Shown piece by piece: positions 13,979 through 21,491 of a DNA stretch of 35,668 bases. Made by a program: the position numbers and the translations under genes. The stretch is from a virus: the IMG/VR virus record IMGVR_UViG_3300032309_001048, positions 1-35,668 of that record; one strand, 5' to 3'. The notes under the pieces were generated by a model. It worked only from the letters and a program-made list of their open reading frames with translations, searched no databases and was not told where the DNA came from. The number at the start of each line of letters is the position of its first letter. Position 1 is the stretch's first letter.

Positions 13979-16579
13979 TTATGCGAGTGCGGTCATTGGG
14001 AGTTTGCCTTCTATTTTTTCAACAAACCCCTTGATTGTATCGACCAGCCCTTTGATCTCTCCCATTATCCCCCCGCCAGCCCCGCCACCGACATCAATTG
14101 TGCCGATGCTCTTTTTGATCTGCTCAGGGTCAACCGTAAATGTAAGCGGGATGCCGGCCACTCCCTGCTCAATGGTGGCTCGGGTCGATGCGATGTTATT
14201 GTCGTCGGTTTGAGTGGTAATGTTTGAATTGATCAAGCCGACTTCTTGTTTGATCACCGCGGCTGCGTTGTCGGCAGCATTTTTGTCCGCAGTAGCCTCA
14301 ATGTTTGCGGTCGTTGTGCCGCCAAACTTGGTTTGGATATAGGTCTGGATCGCATCGATATTGTCCTGCACTCCGACCTTATCAACTTTTGGAGTGAGGT
14401 CAGCAGGGTCTGCGCCTTTCAAGATGTCGATTGCGCCTTTAATCGCGTCAAGTTGACCTGCAGAACCCTCGACTGAACTTGGATCAAGTCCGAGTTTTTT
14501 CATCGTATCGACAGGCGATCGGCCAGCAATATCCACATTAAGGATTTTAGATAGGCCACTTAAATCTGTCTGTGCGTCCTTGCTTTCTTTTGCTAAATTT
14601 CGGACGGGAGCGGAAATATCTTTCCCAGCTATTTTGTCAAGCATTTCCCCCAATGTTCCTACTTCGGTTTGTGTAGCAGTAGTGGCTTTTTTTGCTGCCA
14701 ACATATTCCACTCCGAACGAAATATCTCGTTGGCAAGTCTGGCGGCCTCGCCTACAGGCATGACCTTGGCATATTCTTCTGTGAGGGTCTTGATTCGCTC
14801 CGTCCCTTTTTCCGCTGCAATTATTGCCTCAAGCCGTGCCTGCTCTGCCGTGTTGCCGCTGGCAATTGCATCGTTGAGTTCAATCTGACGTTGCACTTCG
14901 TTCATCTTAGCCTCGGCAATGTCGGCAGCGGCTTCGAGTTTTGCTGTCTCGGCTTGCGTTGATGCATTTTGAGCCTCGATCAGATCGCGCATCTCTTGCG
15001 CTGCGTCTTTGATAAGTGCGGGATGTTTGCCTGTTGCCGTGTTGATTTCTTCTGTAACGGCTGCAACTATTTTAGCCTGCTCTGCCGTGTTGAAAAACTC
15101 TCCATTCGCGGCAGCAAGGTTGGCTTGGAAAGCACTTGGAACTTGACTTAATACACTGCCAACTTCTGCTGCGGCATTCGTTCCGTATTCCTTAAATTTT
15201 CTAAAATTGTTATACTGAGCCTGATCCATTTTATCCAAATTGGCCTGTAAATTTTCCCTGACCCCATCAAAAATTTTCATGTTTGGCAGAACGCTCAACA
15301 TGGCACTCGCAAATGCCATTGCAGCTTTTTGGCCTGCAATGAAAAAAGCGGAGTCTATAAATGTCATCGTTGCACTGCCCTGAGAAAAGAGCGCCCGAAT
15401 AACCTCCCCGGTTGTTTTGAATGCCGCGCTGAAAATGTTGATGATCGAATTTCCCGTCTCCATCGCCTGCAATTTTACGCTCTCGAAAATTGACTTGAGA
15501 GCAAGGCTGATGTTGCCTGCTTGGAAAGCATCAACCGCGCTCTGAAACCCCTTCATAGCCTCTCCTGCGCCTACGAATGCCGATCCTAAATCTTTTCCGA
15601 TCTGTGCTGCGTCGATCCGTGTGAGAGCAGTGACCACTGCCTCGATAGCCGGAGCCATCACGCTCATTAGCCCGGCGGCAAACTCGGTGAGTTTGCCCTG
15701 GGCGACCTTGATTCCGTCACCAATTGCGTCGAACGCATCCGAACTTTCGTTCATTACGCCAACCATCGATCCAAGCTGTTGATTTGCCGTGCGAGTTTCT
15801 CCGCTGAAATTTGTCATGAGCGGGAGAAGGTCTTTGCCCAATTTGCCGCCGAATAGATCGCTTGCGAGTGCACTTCGTTGCGTCTCGTTTGCAACGCCAG
15901 CCAACGCATTGCCAATTTTCTGAAATTGTTGCTCTGCGGGAAGGTTAATGAGTTCCGAAGCCGAGAGACCAAGTTGATCGAATGCCTTTGCCGCTGCTCC
16001 AGTGCCGCTTGTAGCGTCTACGATAGACGATGACATCTTTGCTATTGCCGGACTAACCTTCTCTGCCCCTGCGCCCGTGTTGTCGAATGATCGTTGCAAA
16101 ACTAAAAGCTCTCCGGCTGCAACTCCGGTCTGCGCGGAGAGGTCGGCAAGCTGCCCGCCTAAATTTAGAGCGTTGCCGAAGCTCGCTGCGACCGCCTGAA
16201 CCCCTGCCATCGCCGTGTTGAATACAGCCATGCCAGCAGCAAATGCTGCTCCTGCAACTCCGCTGGCCTTCGCAAGCTCGCCCAAGCTCATCCCGCCCTT
16301 GTCGCTGCCTGTCTTGATCTTGTCGCCCATCTCTATGCCGTCTTTGCCGAGCTTGTCCACCTGTGGCGATGCACCAGCTGCCGAGGCTCCGATACTCTGC
16401 AACTGCTGTGAGACCTTGTCAGCCTTCGCAAAGTCGCGCATCGCGGTTCTGAGTTGGTTAAACGACAACTCCCCGCTTTTGATCTCCGTATCGAGCCGCG
16501 ACATCTCGGCCTGCACGGTCTTCAGCGTGGCTTCCAGCCCGGTGTCCTTGGCTCCAAATTCTACTGATACGTCAGCCAT
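13979..16579 (-). CDS. Tail tape measure protein
   Basis: An 866-residue protein that would set tail length and pass into the host during DNA injection. It is alanine-, lysine- and glutamate-rich and mostly helical, starting MADVSVEFGAKDTGLEATLK. Around residues 90-160 is a long hydrophobic run (GVAGAAFAAGMAVFN, VAASFGNALNLG), followed by the LADLSAQTGVAAGELLVLQR block typical of siphophage tape measures. Long coiled-coil stretches follow (residues 500-640). An AAGGAG lies 10 bases before ATG 16579. It is the longest gene here, right after the tail chaperones and a minor tail gene, which is the canonical place. Its length would predict a tail of moderate length. Confidence 0.9.
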   Translation of the reverse strand: MADVSVEFGAKDTGLEATLKTVQAEMSRLDTEIKSGELSFNQLRTAMRDFAKADKVSQQLQSIGASAAGASPQVDKLGKDGIEMGDKIKTGSDKGGMSLGELAKASGVAGAAFAAGMAVFNTAMAGVQAVAASFGNALNLGGQLADLSAQTGVAAGELLVLQRSFDNTGAGAEKVSPAIAKMSSSIVDATSGTGAAAKAFDQLGLSASELINLPAEQQFQKIGNALAGVANETQRSALASDLFGGKLGKDLLPLMTNFSGETRTANQQLGSMVGVMNESSDAFDAIGDGIKVAQGKLTEFAAGLMSVMAPAIEAVVTALTRIDAAQIGKDLGSAFVGAGEAMKGFQSAVDAFQAGNISLALKSIFESVKLQAMETGNSIINIFSAAFKTTGEVIRALFSQGSATMTFIDSAFFIAGQKAAMAFASAMLSVLPNMKIFDGVRENLQANLDKMDQAQYNNFRKFKEYGTNAAAEVGSVLSQVPSAFQANLAAANGEFFNTAEQAKIVAAVTEEINTATGKHPALIKDAAQEMRDLIEAQNASTQAETAKLEAAADIAEAKMNEVQRQIELNDAIASGNTAEQARLEAIIAAEKGTERIKTLTEEYAKVMPVGEAARLANEIFRSEWNMLAAKKATTATQTEVGTLGEMLDKIAGKDISAPVRNLAKESKDAQTDLSGLSKILNVDIAGRSPVDTMKKLGLDPSSVEGSAGQLDAIKGAIDILKGADPADLTPKVDKVGVQDNIDAIQTYIQTKFGGTTTANIEATADKNAADNAAAVIKQEVGLINSNITTQTDDNNIASTRATIEQGVAGIPLTFTVDPEQIKKSIGTIDVGGGAGGGIMGEIKGLVDTIKGFVEKIEGKLPMTALA

Positions 16580-16580
16580 A

Positions 16581-17378
16581 TTAAGCGATCTCCTTTTCTC
16601 TGTATTTAAGGATGCGTTTCATTTGCTCAATCATTTTCGTGATGACGAGCGCCTTGGCTGAGGCTATCTCTTTCTCAGGGATAACTCGGGATGCCCAAGG
16701 TATTAAATTCGTAAGAACGACCGACGGGTTGTTAAGTTTGCGCGAGTTGTCTTGCACCGATCCGCTGGTTGAGTGGCGCGTGACCCATCTGGGGATGCCC
16801 CGAGTCATCGCCCCCTTAACAACCTGCGGGAGTTGTTTAGCGCACGATGCCCATCCAGCCTTGGACAAACCGACACGCTTAATCACGCCAGCAATGTAGG
16901 ATTCAAGGTCTCCCTGCTTTGCAATGTTAAGCTTATATCCTCTCGCTCTGGTGCGACCTGTGGTTGTGATTCTTGAAGCATTGTGAGTGCTTTTAATAGC
17001 TCCGCCAGAAATGATCTCCATGCCCCCCCATGTATTGAGGAATCCGATGTTGGTAAAGATTCTCTCCACAACATCAAACCTTCCGCCAGAGATCAGGAAT
17101 AACAATCTGTTGCGTATTTTTTCTGAATCAACCTCTAATGCCATATCTGTAAGCTGTTGTTCGGTCTTGATGATTTTGCCGATGTCCTTTTCCGTGCGAC
17201 CTTCCCCGGCTAATTTTGCTTTGTTATCATCCCCGAACGGCTGGGTGCGGCGTGCCAGCTCGACGCAGAGCAACCGTGCATTTGAAACGACTGCGTCAGG
17301 GATTGTTTGCTCTCTGATCTTTGCGTAATCGTCTAAAATGTTCTCTAATTTTGTCGCTGTAAATTTGAATTTAGGCAT
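16581..17378 (-). CDS. Minor tail / virion-associated protein
   Basis: A 265-residue basic, mostly soluble protein between tail chaperones and tape measure. It has a helical start (FKFTATKLENILDDYAKI), a middle with RIFTNIGFLNTWGGMEI and GRTRARGYKLNIAKQG, and a helical end MIEQMKRILKYREKEI. The N-terminal layout faintly resembles HK97-gp10-type proteins but is far longer. I chose ATG 17378 (MPKFKF), with an 8-base overlap with the upstream frame; ATG 17396 would add six residues. Function unknown beyond the tail context. Confidence 0.6.
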   Translation of the reverse strand: MPKFKFTATKLENILDDYAKIREQTIPDAVVSNARLLCVELARRTQPFGDDNKAKLAGEGRTEKDIGKIIKTEQQLTDMALEVDSEKIRNRLLFLISGGRFDVVERIFTNIGFLNTWGGMEIISGGAIKSTHNASRITTTGRTRARGYKLNIAKQGDLESYIAGVIKRVGLSKAGWASCAKQLPQVVKGAMTRGIPRWVTRHSTSGSVQDNSRKLNNPSVVLTNLIPWASRVIPEKEIASAKALVITKMIEQMKRILKYREKEIA

Positions 17379-17607
17379 AGCCTTTAAGTGCGGCATCGAG
17401 TGCCGCGTCTATTGAGGCGAGAGCGTCAACCGACGCTGTGGTGCGGTTGCGCGTCCATCTCGGTTTGCGTCCGGTCGCGAGCGAGTCGCAGAATAAAATC
17501 TGCAATCCTGCCGCAAACGGAACCTCTTCCATACATTCGCGAAAGCCCCAGCCGGTCGCCTTTGCAAGCCGATACACATAGCCTGCGAGCCAACCGGGGC
17601 CGCTTAG
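17371..17607 (-). CDS. Tail assembly chaperone, frameshift extension (T part of GT)
   Basis: A 78-codon frame one base back from the upstream chaperone. After slippage at 17607-17613 the frame reads LSGPGWLAGYVYRLAKATG, then WGFRECMEEVPFAAGLQILF, continuing to the stop at 17371. The GYVYR.A...GW.F.....PF..GLQ pattern is typical of the second part of tail chaperone fusions. It has a possible GTG at 17577 but no good ribosome-binding site, so it is probably made only as a fusion of about 206 residues. It would bind the tape measure during tail assembly, as lambda gpGT does. Confidence 0.8.
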   Translation of the reverse strand, partial: LSGPGWLAGYVYRLAKATGWGFRECMEEVPFAAGLQILFCDSLATGRKPRWTRNRTTASVDALASIDAALDAALKGYA

Positions 17608-17990
17608 TTTTTTGAGCCGTTTCCTGATGTCTCGCTCGACGCAGCGGCGTAGCGTTCAAAAGCCTTAGCCATGATGGATGCAATTGCATTCATTTCGCTG
17701 TGGTGTGCGACATTTTTATCCATCCAAGCATCTACGGCGTTTAGAAAATCTTCTCTGTCATTCACACTCTTCTGAATTTCTGCGCGTGGTGCGGAGTGCA
17801 GGAATGCAAATGCTGCTGATTTCCAGATCAGGTCTTTGTCGTCTGCAAAAACTTGGTTGCGCTGCATCCAACTCACGCTTAGTGCCGTGATAGGTCGCAG
17901 TTCGAGGTCGCCAAATTTCATCGGCCCTTCTGTCATTCCCTCTTCGCGGAGGATATCGTCGTCTTTTTCGAGGTCTCTATTTTTTTTCAT
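17604..17990 (-). CDS. Tail assembly chaperone (G part)
   Basis: A 128-residue, charged, helical protein: acidic start (MKKNRDLEKDDDILREEGM), then FGDLELRPITALSVSWMQRN, FLHSAPRAEIQKSVNDRE and AFERYAAASSE. Position between tail tube and tape measure, and the slippery site in its last codons, identify it as the lambda gpG-like tail chaperone. It overlaps the upstream gene by 4 bases. Normally translated product ends at TAA 17604; a fraction shifts to give the GT fusion. Confidence 0.78.
   Translation of the reverse strand: MKKNRDLEKDDDILREEGMTEGPMKFGDLELRPITALSVSWMQRNQVFADDKDLIWKSAAFAFLHSAPRAEIQKSVNDREDFLNAVDAWMDKNVAHHSEMNAIASIMAKAFERYAAASSETSGNGSKN
17607..17613 (-). promoter_or_regulatory. 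Programmed -1 frameshift site A AAA AAC
   Basis: On the minus strand the last codons of the chaperone are TCA AAA AAC TAA. The heptamer A AAA AAC is a perfect X XXY YYZ slippery site in the correct register. A -1 shift continues AAA AAA CTA AGC GGC into the downstream frame without a stop. G/C-rich sequence follows (GGCCCCGG) and could provide a stimulatory structure. Confidence 0.88.
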
Positions 17991-18397
17991 AATTTTGTAG
18001 CAAGATTCTTTTTGTCGGCATCTGTTGCGTCTTCGCGGATAGCAATGCGCTTGCCATTACGCTCAATGATGATGCGCCTTGGCGTGCTGTGGACGAGATC
18101 GACGAGCGTGTCACGGTTGAGCAATGCAGCGCGGATGTAATTGATCGGGTTCTCTGGGTCGGAGGCATCAAGCGCATCGGCTTCCTTGGTCATTCCCAGC
18201 ACGACATCGCGGGCCTTTGCGCCTGTCGTAGACAATTCGTCAAACCAAAAAACGGTGGACTCTTTTCCGTCTGGGCGAACCATTCGAGTGACTGGTTCTG
18301 GCTGCTTCATCGCAAACCCCATCGTTGCGAGAGCGGTTGCGACTTTGATATTCGCGGTGTAAAAATACGACTCTTTGTCGTTGTAGTTCTCAATCAT
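17987..18397 (-). CDS. Hypothetical tail-region protein
   Basis: A 136-residue soluble protein between tail tube and tail chaperone. Segments include SYFYTANIKVATALATMGFA, ARDVVLGMTKEADALDASD, PENPINYIRAALLNRDTLV and STPRRIIIERNGKRIAI. It overlaps the chaperone start by 4 bases. A gene in this position in siphophages often belongs to the chaperone or tail set, but I do not recognise a family. A TATAAAT-type sequence and a hairpin lie upstream, behind the tail-tube gene. Confidence 0.6.
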   Translation of the reverse strand: MIENYNDKESYFYTANIKVATALATMGFAMKQPEPVTRMVRPDGKESTVFWFDELSTTGAKARDVVLGMTKEADALDASDPENPINYIRAALLNRDTLVDLVHSTPRRIIIERNGKRIAIREDATDADKKNLATKL

Positions 18398-18416
18398 AAA
18401 TATTTATAAAATCTGT

Positions 18417-18442
18417 CTGGCAGGAATGAGCCGTCCTGCCAG
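18417..18442 (-). terminator. Hairpin behind the tail-tube gene
   Basis: A perfect nine-pair stem, CTGGCAGGA with TCCTGCCAG, and an eight-base loop, starts 12 bases after the stop of the presumed tail tube gene. It is followed on the minus strand by ACAGATTTTATAAAT, so the T run is weak. It may be a partial terminator or a 3' stabilising hairpin, as is common behind abundant structural genes. Confidence 0.6.
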
Positions 18443-18453
18443 CGGCACTTAAC

Positions 18454-18825
18454 TTAGAGCGAGGGATACTGCGTTGCCTCGATCGAGAGAGTCTTGAATG
18501 CGTCGGAGCCTTGCTCGGAGGAGACAGAATCTACAACGATCTTGCCGCCGGTCACACCGAACTCGGTGGTTGCGTTTGCAATCGTGAGTAGCGCGCCTAC
18601 TGCGGCAGTTGCAACTCCAGAAGATCCGTTGATTGCACCTGTCAGGGAGATAGTAGCAGTCCGTCCGTAGTAAGAAACTGCGACGATGTCGCCGTCTTCG
18701 TCCATAAGTTCAGCCTTTTGGGACTGCACGGAACGAGAAAAGGAGGAGAGGATGATGCCAGTTTCGGCGGTTGCGCCGAAGATAACACTCGCGGCGGAGG
18801 ATGATGTGATAACGGATGCGGCCAT
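18454..18825 (-). CDS. Probable major tail (tube) protein
   Basis: A 123-residue protein that is Ala-, Ser-, Thr- and Val-rich with alternating strands: AETGIILSSFSRSVQSQKAE, VAVSYYGRTATISLTGAIN, and VTGGKIVVDSVSSEQGSDAF. It follows the tail-terminator gene and precedes the tail chaperones, and a strong hairpin follows its stop, as expected for an abundantly made protein. It is shorter than many tube proteins, though small versions exist. Assigned by position and composition; no catalytic motif. Alternative: another small virion protein. Confidence 0.65.
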   Translation of the reverse strand: MAASVITSSSAASVIFGATAETGIILSSFSRSVQSQKAELMDEDGDIVAVSYYGRTATISLTGAINGSSGVATAAVGALLTIANATTEFGVTGGKIVVDSVSSEQGSDAFKTLSIEATQYPSL

Positions 18826-18845
18826 GACTTGGCCACGATGTCAAC

Positions 18846-19331
18846 TCATCCCATCAAACCAGCGTGGACGGTGAGCGATACCGACCGCTCAAAATGCCGC
18901 TCGCTCGTAGACTGCGACACGCCACCGTCCCGAAGGATGCCAAAGACAAAGCATCGCTGTGGGCGGATCGCGTTTATCCTGGGGATCAGAGTTTCGATGT
19001 TGTGTGTGACGCACAGCACCTGCGCGAAATAACTCTCCAAATCTTGAGCGGTCGAGTCGTCGGCCTGCACCAGCAAGGCGACTGCAACCTCAAATTGGAA
19101 AATAGCGGAGTTCGTGATGCTCTCGCGTTGCCGGGTTGCTTTGACGAAGACAGCAGGCAGCGTCATCGCGGAGAAGTTTTCCGCTGCGGTGATCGACACC
19201 GAGTTGCCCAGCTCGTGCTGCAAAGCCTGAATAAATGCGTCCGTGAGTGCCTTCTCGAGCGTCTGCGTAATGTTTGCTGGCGGCTTTTGCGGAGCCGGTG
19301 GCATGAGGATAGGCGGAAAGAACAGGCTCAT
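18846..19331 (-). CDS. Tail terminator-like protein
   Basis: A 161-residue protein. A proline-rich start (FFPPILMPPAPQKPP) is followed by helix TLEKALTDAFIQALQHELG, then strands TLPAVFVKATRQRESITNS and AIFQFEVAVALLVQADD, and a final RHFERSVSLTVHAGLMG strand. This alpha/beta layout matches tail-terminator or completion proteins that cap the tube (gpU-like). It overlaps the head-closure gene by 4 bases and lies just before the tube gene. Assignment is by fold impression plus position. Confidence 0.62.
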   Translation of the reverse strand: MSLFFPPILMPPAPQKPPANITQTLEKALTDAFIQALQHELGNSVSITAAENFSAMTLPAVFVKATRQRESITNSAIFQFEVAVALLVQADDSTAQDLESYFAQVLCVTHNIETLIPRINAIRPQRCFVFGILRDGGVSQSTSERHFERSVSLTVHAGLMG

Positions 19332-19639
19332 TTGTTTAAGTCTTCAAGTGAGAAATCGACCGATACGGCATCCTGCGAAAGCTCTGCCGACAGCACGCGA
19401 AATTTAGCTCCGTCAATAGTGAGAATGTCGCCGAGTTGGATCAATTGCGTGGTCGTATCATATGCGGTCGTGATCGACATTGAGACCGTGCTCATGAATC
19501 CACCGTCACCAAGGTTGTTCTCACGCCGGAACGCGGTGCGCGCGGCTTGGAATGTCTTGCCTTCGTGCGAGACCGTGATCGGTAGCTCTCCGACAATAGC
19601 AGAGAGATCGGATCGCATGAAATCGGCCAGCGTGCTCAT
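19328..19639 (-). CDS. Head-closure / head-tail joining protein
   Basis: A 103-residue protein. A short helix (FMRSDLSAIVGELPI) leads to beta strands VSHEGKTFQAARTAF, LIQLGDILTIDGAKFRVLS and VSVDFSLEDLN. The VGELP.TV...GK...A......GD.......I.G..FRV pattern resembles head-closure or stopper proteins in siphophages. It overlaps the third glycosyltransferase by 4 bases and is followed by the tail-terminator gene, consistent with the head-to-tail interface. Confidence 0.65.
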   Translation of the reverse strand: MSTLADFMRSDLSAIVGELPITVSHEGKTFQAARTAFRRENNLGDGGFMSTVSMSITTAYDTTTQLIQLGDILTIDGAKFRVLSAELSQDAVSVDFSLEDLNK

Positions 19640-20331
19640 ATTAGCTTGACGGACTTACAGAGCCGCTCGTATTCGCTGCCCTTCGTAGGCTTCTCTTTGC
19701 TCGTGTTGTGGGTTGCGTTGCTCCAGTGAATTATGTCGTAGCTCTGCGCTGCTGGGTGCGTGTAGGGAGATCCATCAATGCCGCCGCAGTCGTAGTAATT
19801 ACTGAAAGTGCGCGCCTCGATACCTTGGAAAACAAGCTGCCGAGACATTGCAACCATCGCTTCGTGCCAGTTCCGCCCAGCCATACCATCCACAAGCATC
19901 TGCTCGATGGTTTGCTGCATGCTGGCAGAGTATTCGCTGCCCTTCGGTAGCGACATAACCACCGGAGAGACCATCGAAAGCCACGGCGTGAATGTGTAGT
20001 CCTCGGCAACGATTGGCTTGGTGACGGCTGCATCCATCTGCACCCAGATTCCTCCGTGCTCGTGCAGGGTCTTGAATGCGAAATAGTCACTCCAATGTGC
20101 GAGCGATCCGATGCCACCATTAGGCAGATGGTGCAACGGATCGCCCGCGAAGCCGACGGGCGGCAGTGTGTCCGTGGGTAGCAGCTCAACAGTTACGCCT
20201 TGCGGGATGCCAGAGAGTTTGGATTGCACCCAGAGAACCGGCTCGTGGCCTGCGTCAAGCAAGAGTTGCAGGGTCAACTTTTCCATCAAGCCGAGCTTCG
20301 TCCCGATCCACACTGAATGCGTTCTACTCAT
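19636..20331 (-). CDS. Glycosyltransferase, sugar-binding DXD-type (OCH1-like)
   Basis: A 231-residue protein of the Gly_transf_sug type. A first strand (HSVWIGTKLGLMEKL) is followed by the key helix and motif: HWSDYFAFKTLHEHGG then IWVQMD around residues 79-100. Usually this reads as S-D....L...GGIY-D-x-D; here the first aspartate is replaced, leaving WVQMD, so metal binding could be altered. It would transfer a sugar from a nucleotide sugar. Start ATG 20331 overlaps the upstream stop as ATGA. It is the third of three glycosyltransferase genes placed between capsid and tail genes. Target (virion protein, cell surface or nucleic acid) is unknown. Confidence 0.75.
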   Translation of the reverse strand: MSRTHSVWIGTKLGLMEKLTLQLLLDAGHEPVLWVQSKLSGIPQGVTVELLPTDTLPPVGFAGDPLHHLPNGGIGSLAHWSDYFAFKTLHEHGGIWVQMDAAVTKPIVAEDYTFTPWLSMVSPVVMSLPKGSEYSASMQQTIEQMLVDGMAGRNWHEAMVAMSRQLVFQGIEARTFSNYYDCGGIDGSPYTHPAAQSYDIIHWSNATHNTSKEKPTKGSEYERLCKSVKLI

Positions 20332-21491
20332 CTCCTTGATAGAATTGTCAATCCGTTGCAGTTCTCGTAGTGCTCCGCAACTTGCCACTGAGAGTTATTC
20401 CCAAGCCAGTTGTGGATCGCTTCGTTGATGCCCCTACCGTTGTCTTCGCCAACAGCACCGAATGCAACAGTGTCGTGGAAAACAATATATTTGCTTGCTT
20501 GATTGCCGTGTTTTTGCAGCTCGCCTTTGACCTGTGCGTAGGTGTGCAAGGTGTCGATAAAGAGCAGGTCTGTCGGCTCGATGATCGGTATGTCCAGCGT
20601 CGATCCCTGCGTAAATGTCCAGTCTGTATCGAGTTGATCGTGGATCGCAAAGACATTGAAAAAGTCATGCAGGTCGTGGCTTCGCAGAGTGGCATTCGGA
20701 TTGTCGCTCAATCCGTGCAGGAATGAATATGTTGACATGCCGGTGCGGACTCCGAACTCGGTGATGTGGTCGCACTCTGCGGCCAGCTGTGCAAGGCGGA
20801 GCATGTGCTCGTTGATGTCTCCGACAATTCCCCGGCTCCGGTGAAAGATGTTAGAGATCGGCCACATCTTTGAAAACACTCGCGATCCAAAGTCGTAGGC
20901 ATGCCGGGAGTTTTGAATTTTCACGATGTCATCTTCTTCGCGGCTTCCATTGAGCGGGTGGTCGTGTTGCCATTGCAGTCCCTTGACCGAATAAATCGGC
21001 GCTTCGAGCATTGCCCGATTTGTAAAGTCGTTGTCGCAGAAAACTCCGTGGTATTTCGGACAAAAGACATATTCGAGATGCTCGTAGAGTGCGCGAGAGA
21101 GCACCGGGTGGCACATGAGACCGTCTTGCCGCACGGAGTCAGGAACATAGCAAGACCATTTTTTGGTAGGGTCTGGAAGTTTGCGTAGCTTGGTATCCCA
21201 TCCCTGTGGCGGCGTGAGGTCGTCGGCAATCACGACCAAGATATGTCCGGTCGAAAACTCCGCACAGATATTCCAGTTTGCCACGCTTGACGATGCCCAC
21301 GCTGGCGGTGGCGTTGTGCCCCACCAGTAGACTCCCGCATCGGTGAATGCCTTGATGCTCTCCATGTCGTCGCTCTGCACTCCGAAAATATGCTCGACTT
21401 GGGTGGCGTCGTCGGATCGGTCAAGCCATATCTTGCGTGTTGCGAGTGCTCGCTCTGGTGTGCCACGGGTAGCGTGAAGTAGTGAGATCAT
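20328..21491 (-). CDS. Fused glycosyltransferase and SAM methyltransferase
   Basis: A 387-residue two-domain protein. Residues 1-200 are a GT-A-like domain: MISLLHATRG, EHIFGVQSDD, and VVIADDLTPP with the DD motif at 90-91. Residues 222-387 are a class I methyltransferase of the Methyltransf_24 type: ITEFGVRTGMSTYSF is the SAM-binding loop (E245, G247), LLFIDTLHTYAQVKGEL the second strand and YIVFHDT the third. Such fusions add a sugar and then methylate it. The N-terminal domain is a duplicate of the second half of the preceding gene, and it overlaps that gene by 4 bases. Together the three genes form a sugar-modification cassette inside the structural operon. Confidence 0.78.
   Translation of the reverse strand: MISLLHATRGTPERALATRKIWLDRSDDATQVEHIFGVQSDDMESIKAFTDAGVYWWGTTPPPAWASSSVANWNICAEFSTGHILVVIADDLTPPQGWDTKLRKLPDPTKKWSCYVPDSVRQDGLMCHPVLSRALYEHLEYVFCPKYHGVFCDNDFTNRAMLEAPIYSVKGLQWQHDHPLNGSREEDDIVKIQNSRHAYDFGSRVFSKMWPISNIFHRSRGIVGDINEHMLRLAQLAAECDHITEFGVRTGMSTYSFLHGLSDNPNATLRSHDLHDFFNVFAIHDQLDTDWTFTQGSTLDIPIIEPTDLLFIDTLHTYAQVKGELQKHGNQASKYIVFHDTVAFGAVGEDNGRGINEAIHNWLGNNSQWQVAEHYENCNGLTILSRR

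Noticed and set aside
17371-17577. Independent gene starting at GTG 17577
   Set aside because: No ribosome-binding site, and the frame joins the upstream chaperone at a canonical slippery sequence, so a frameshift product is more likely.
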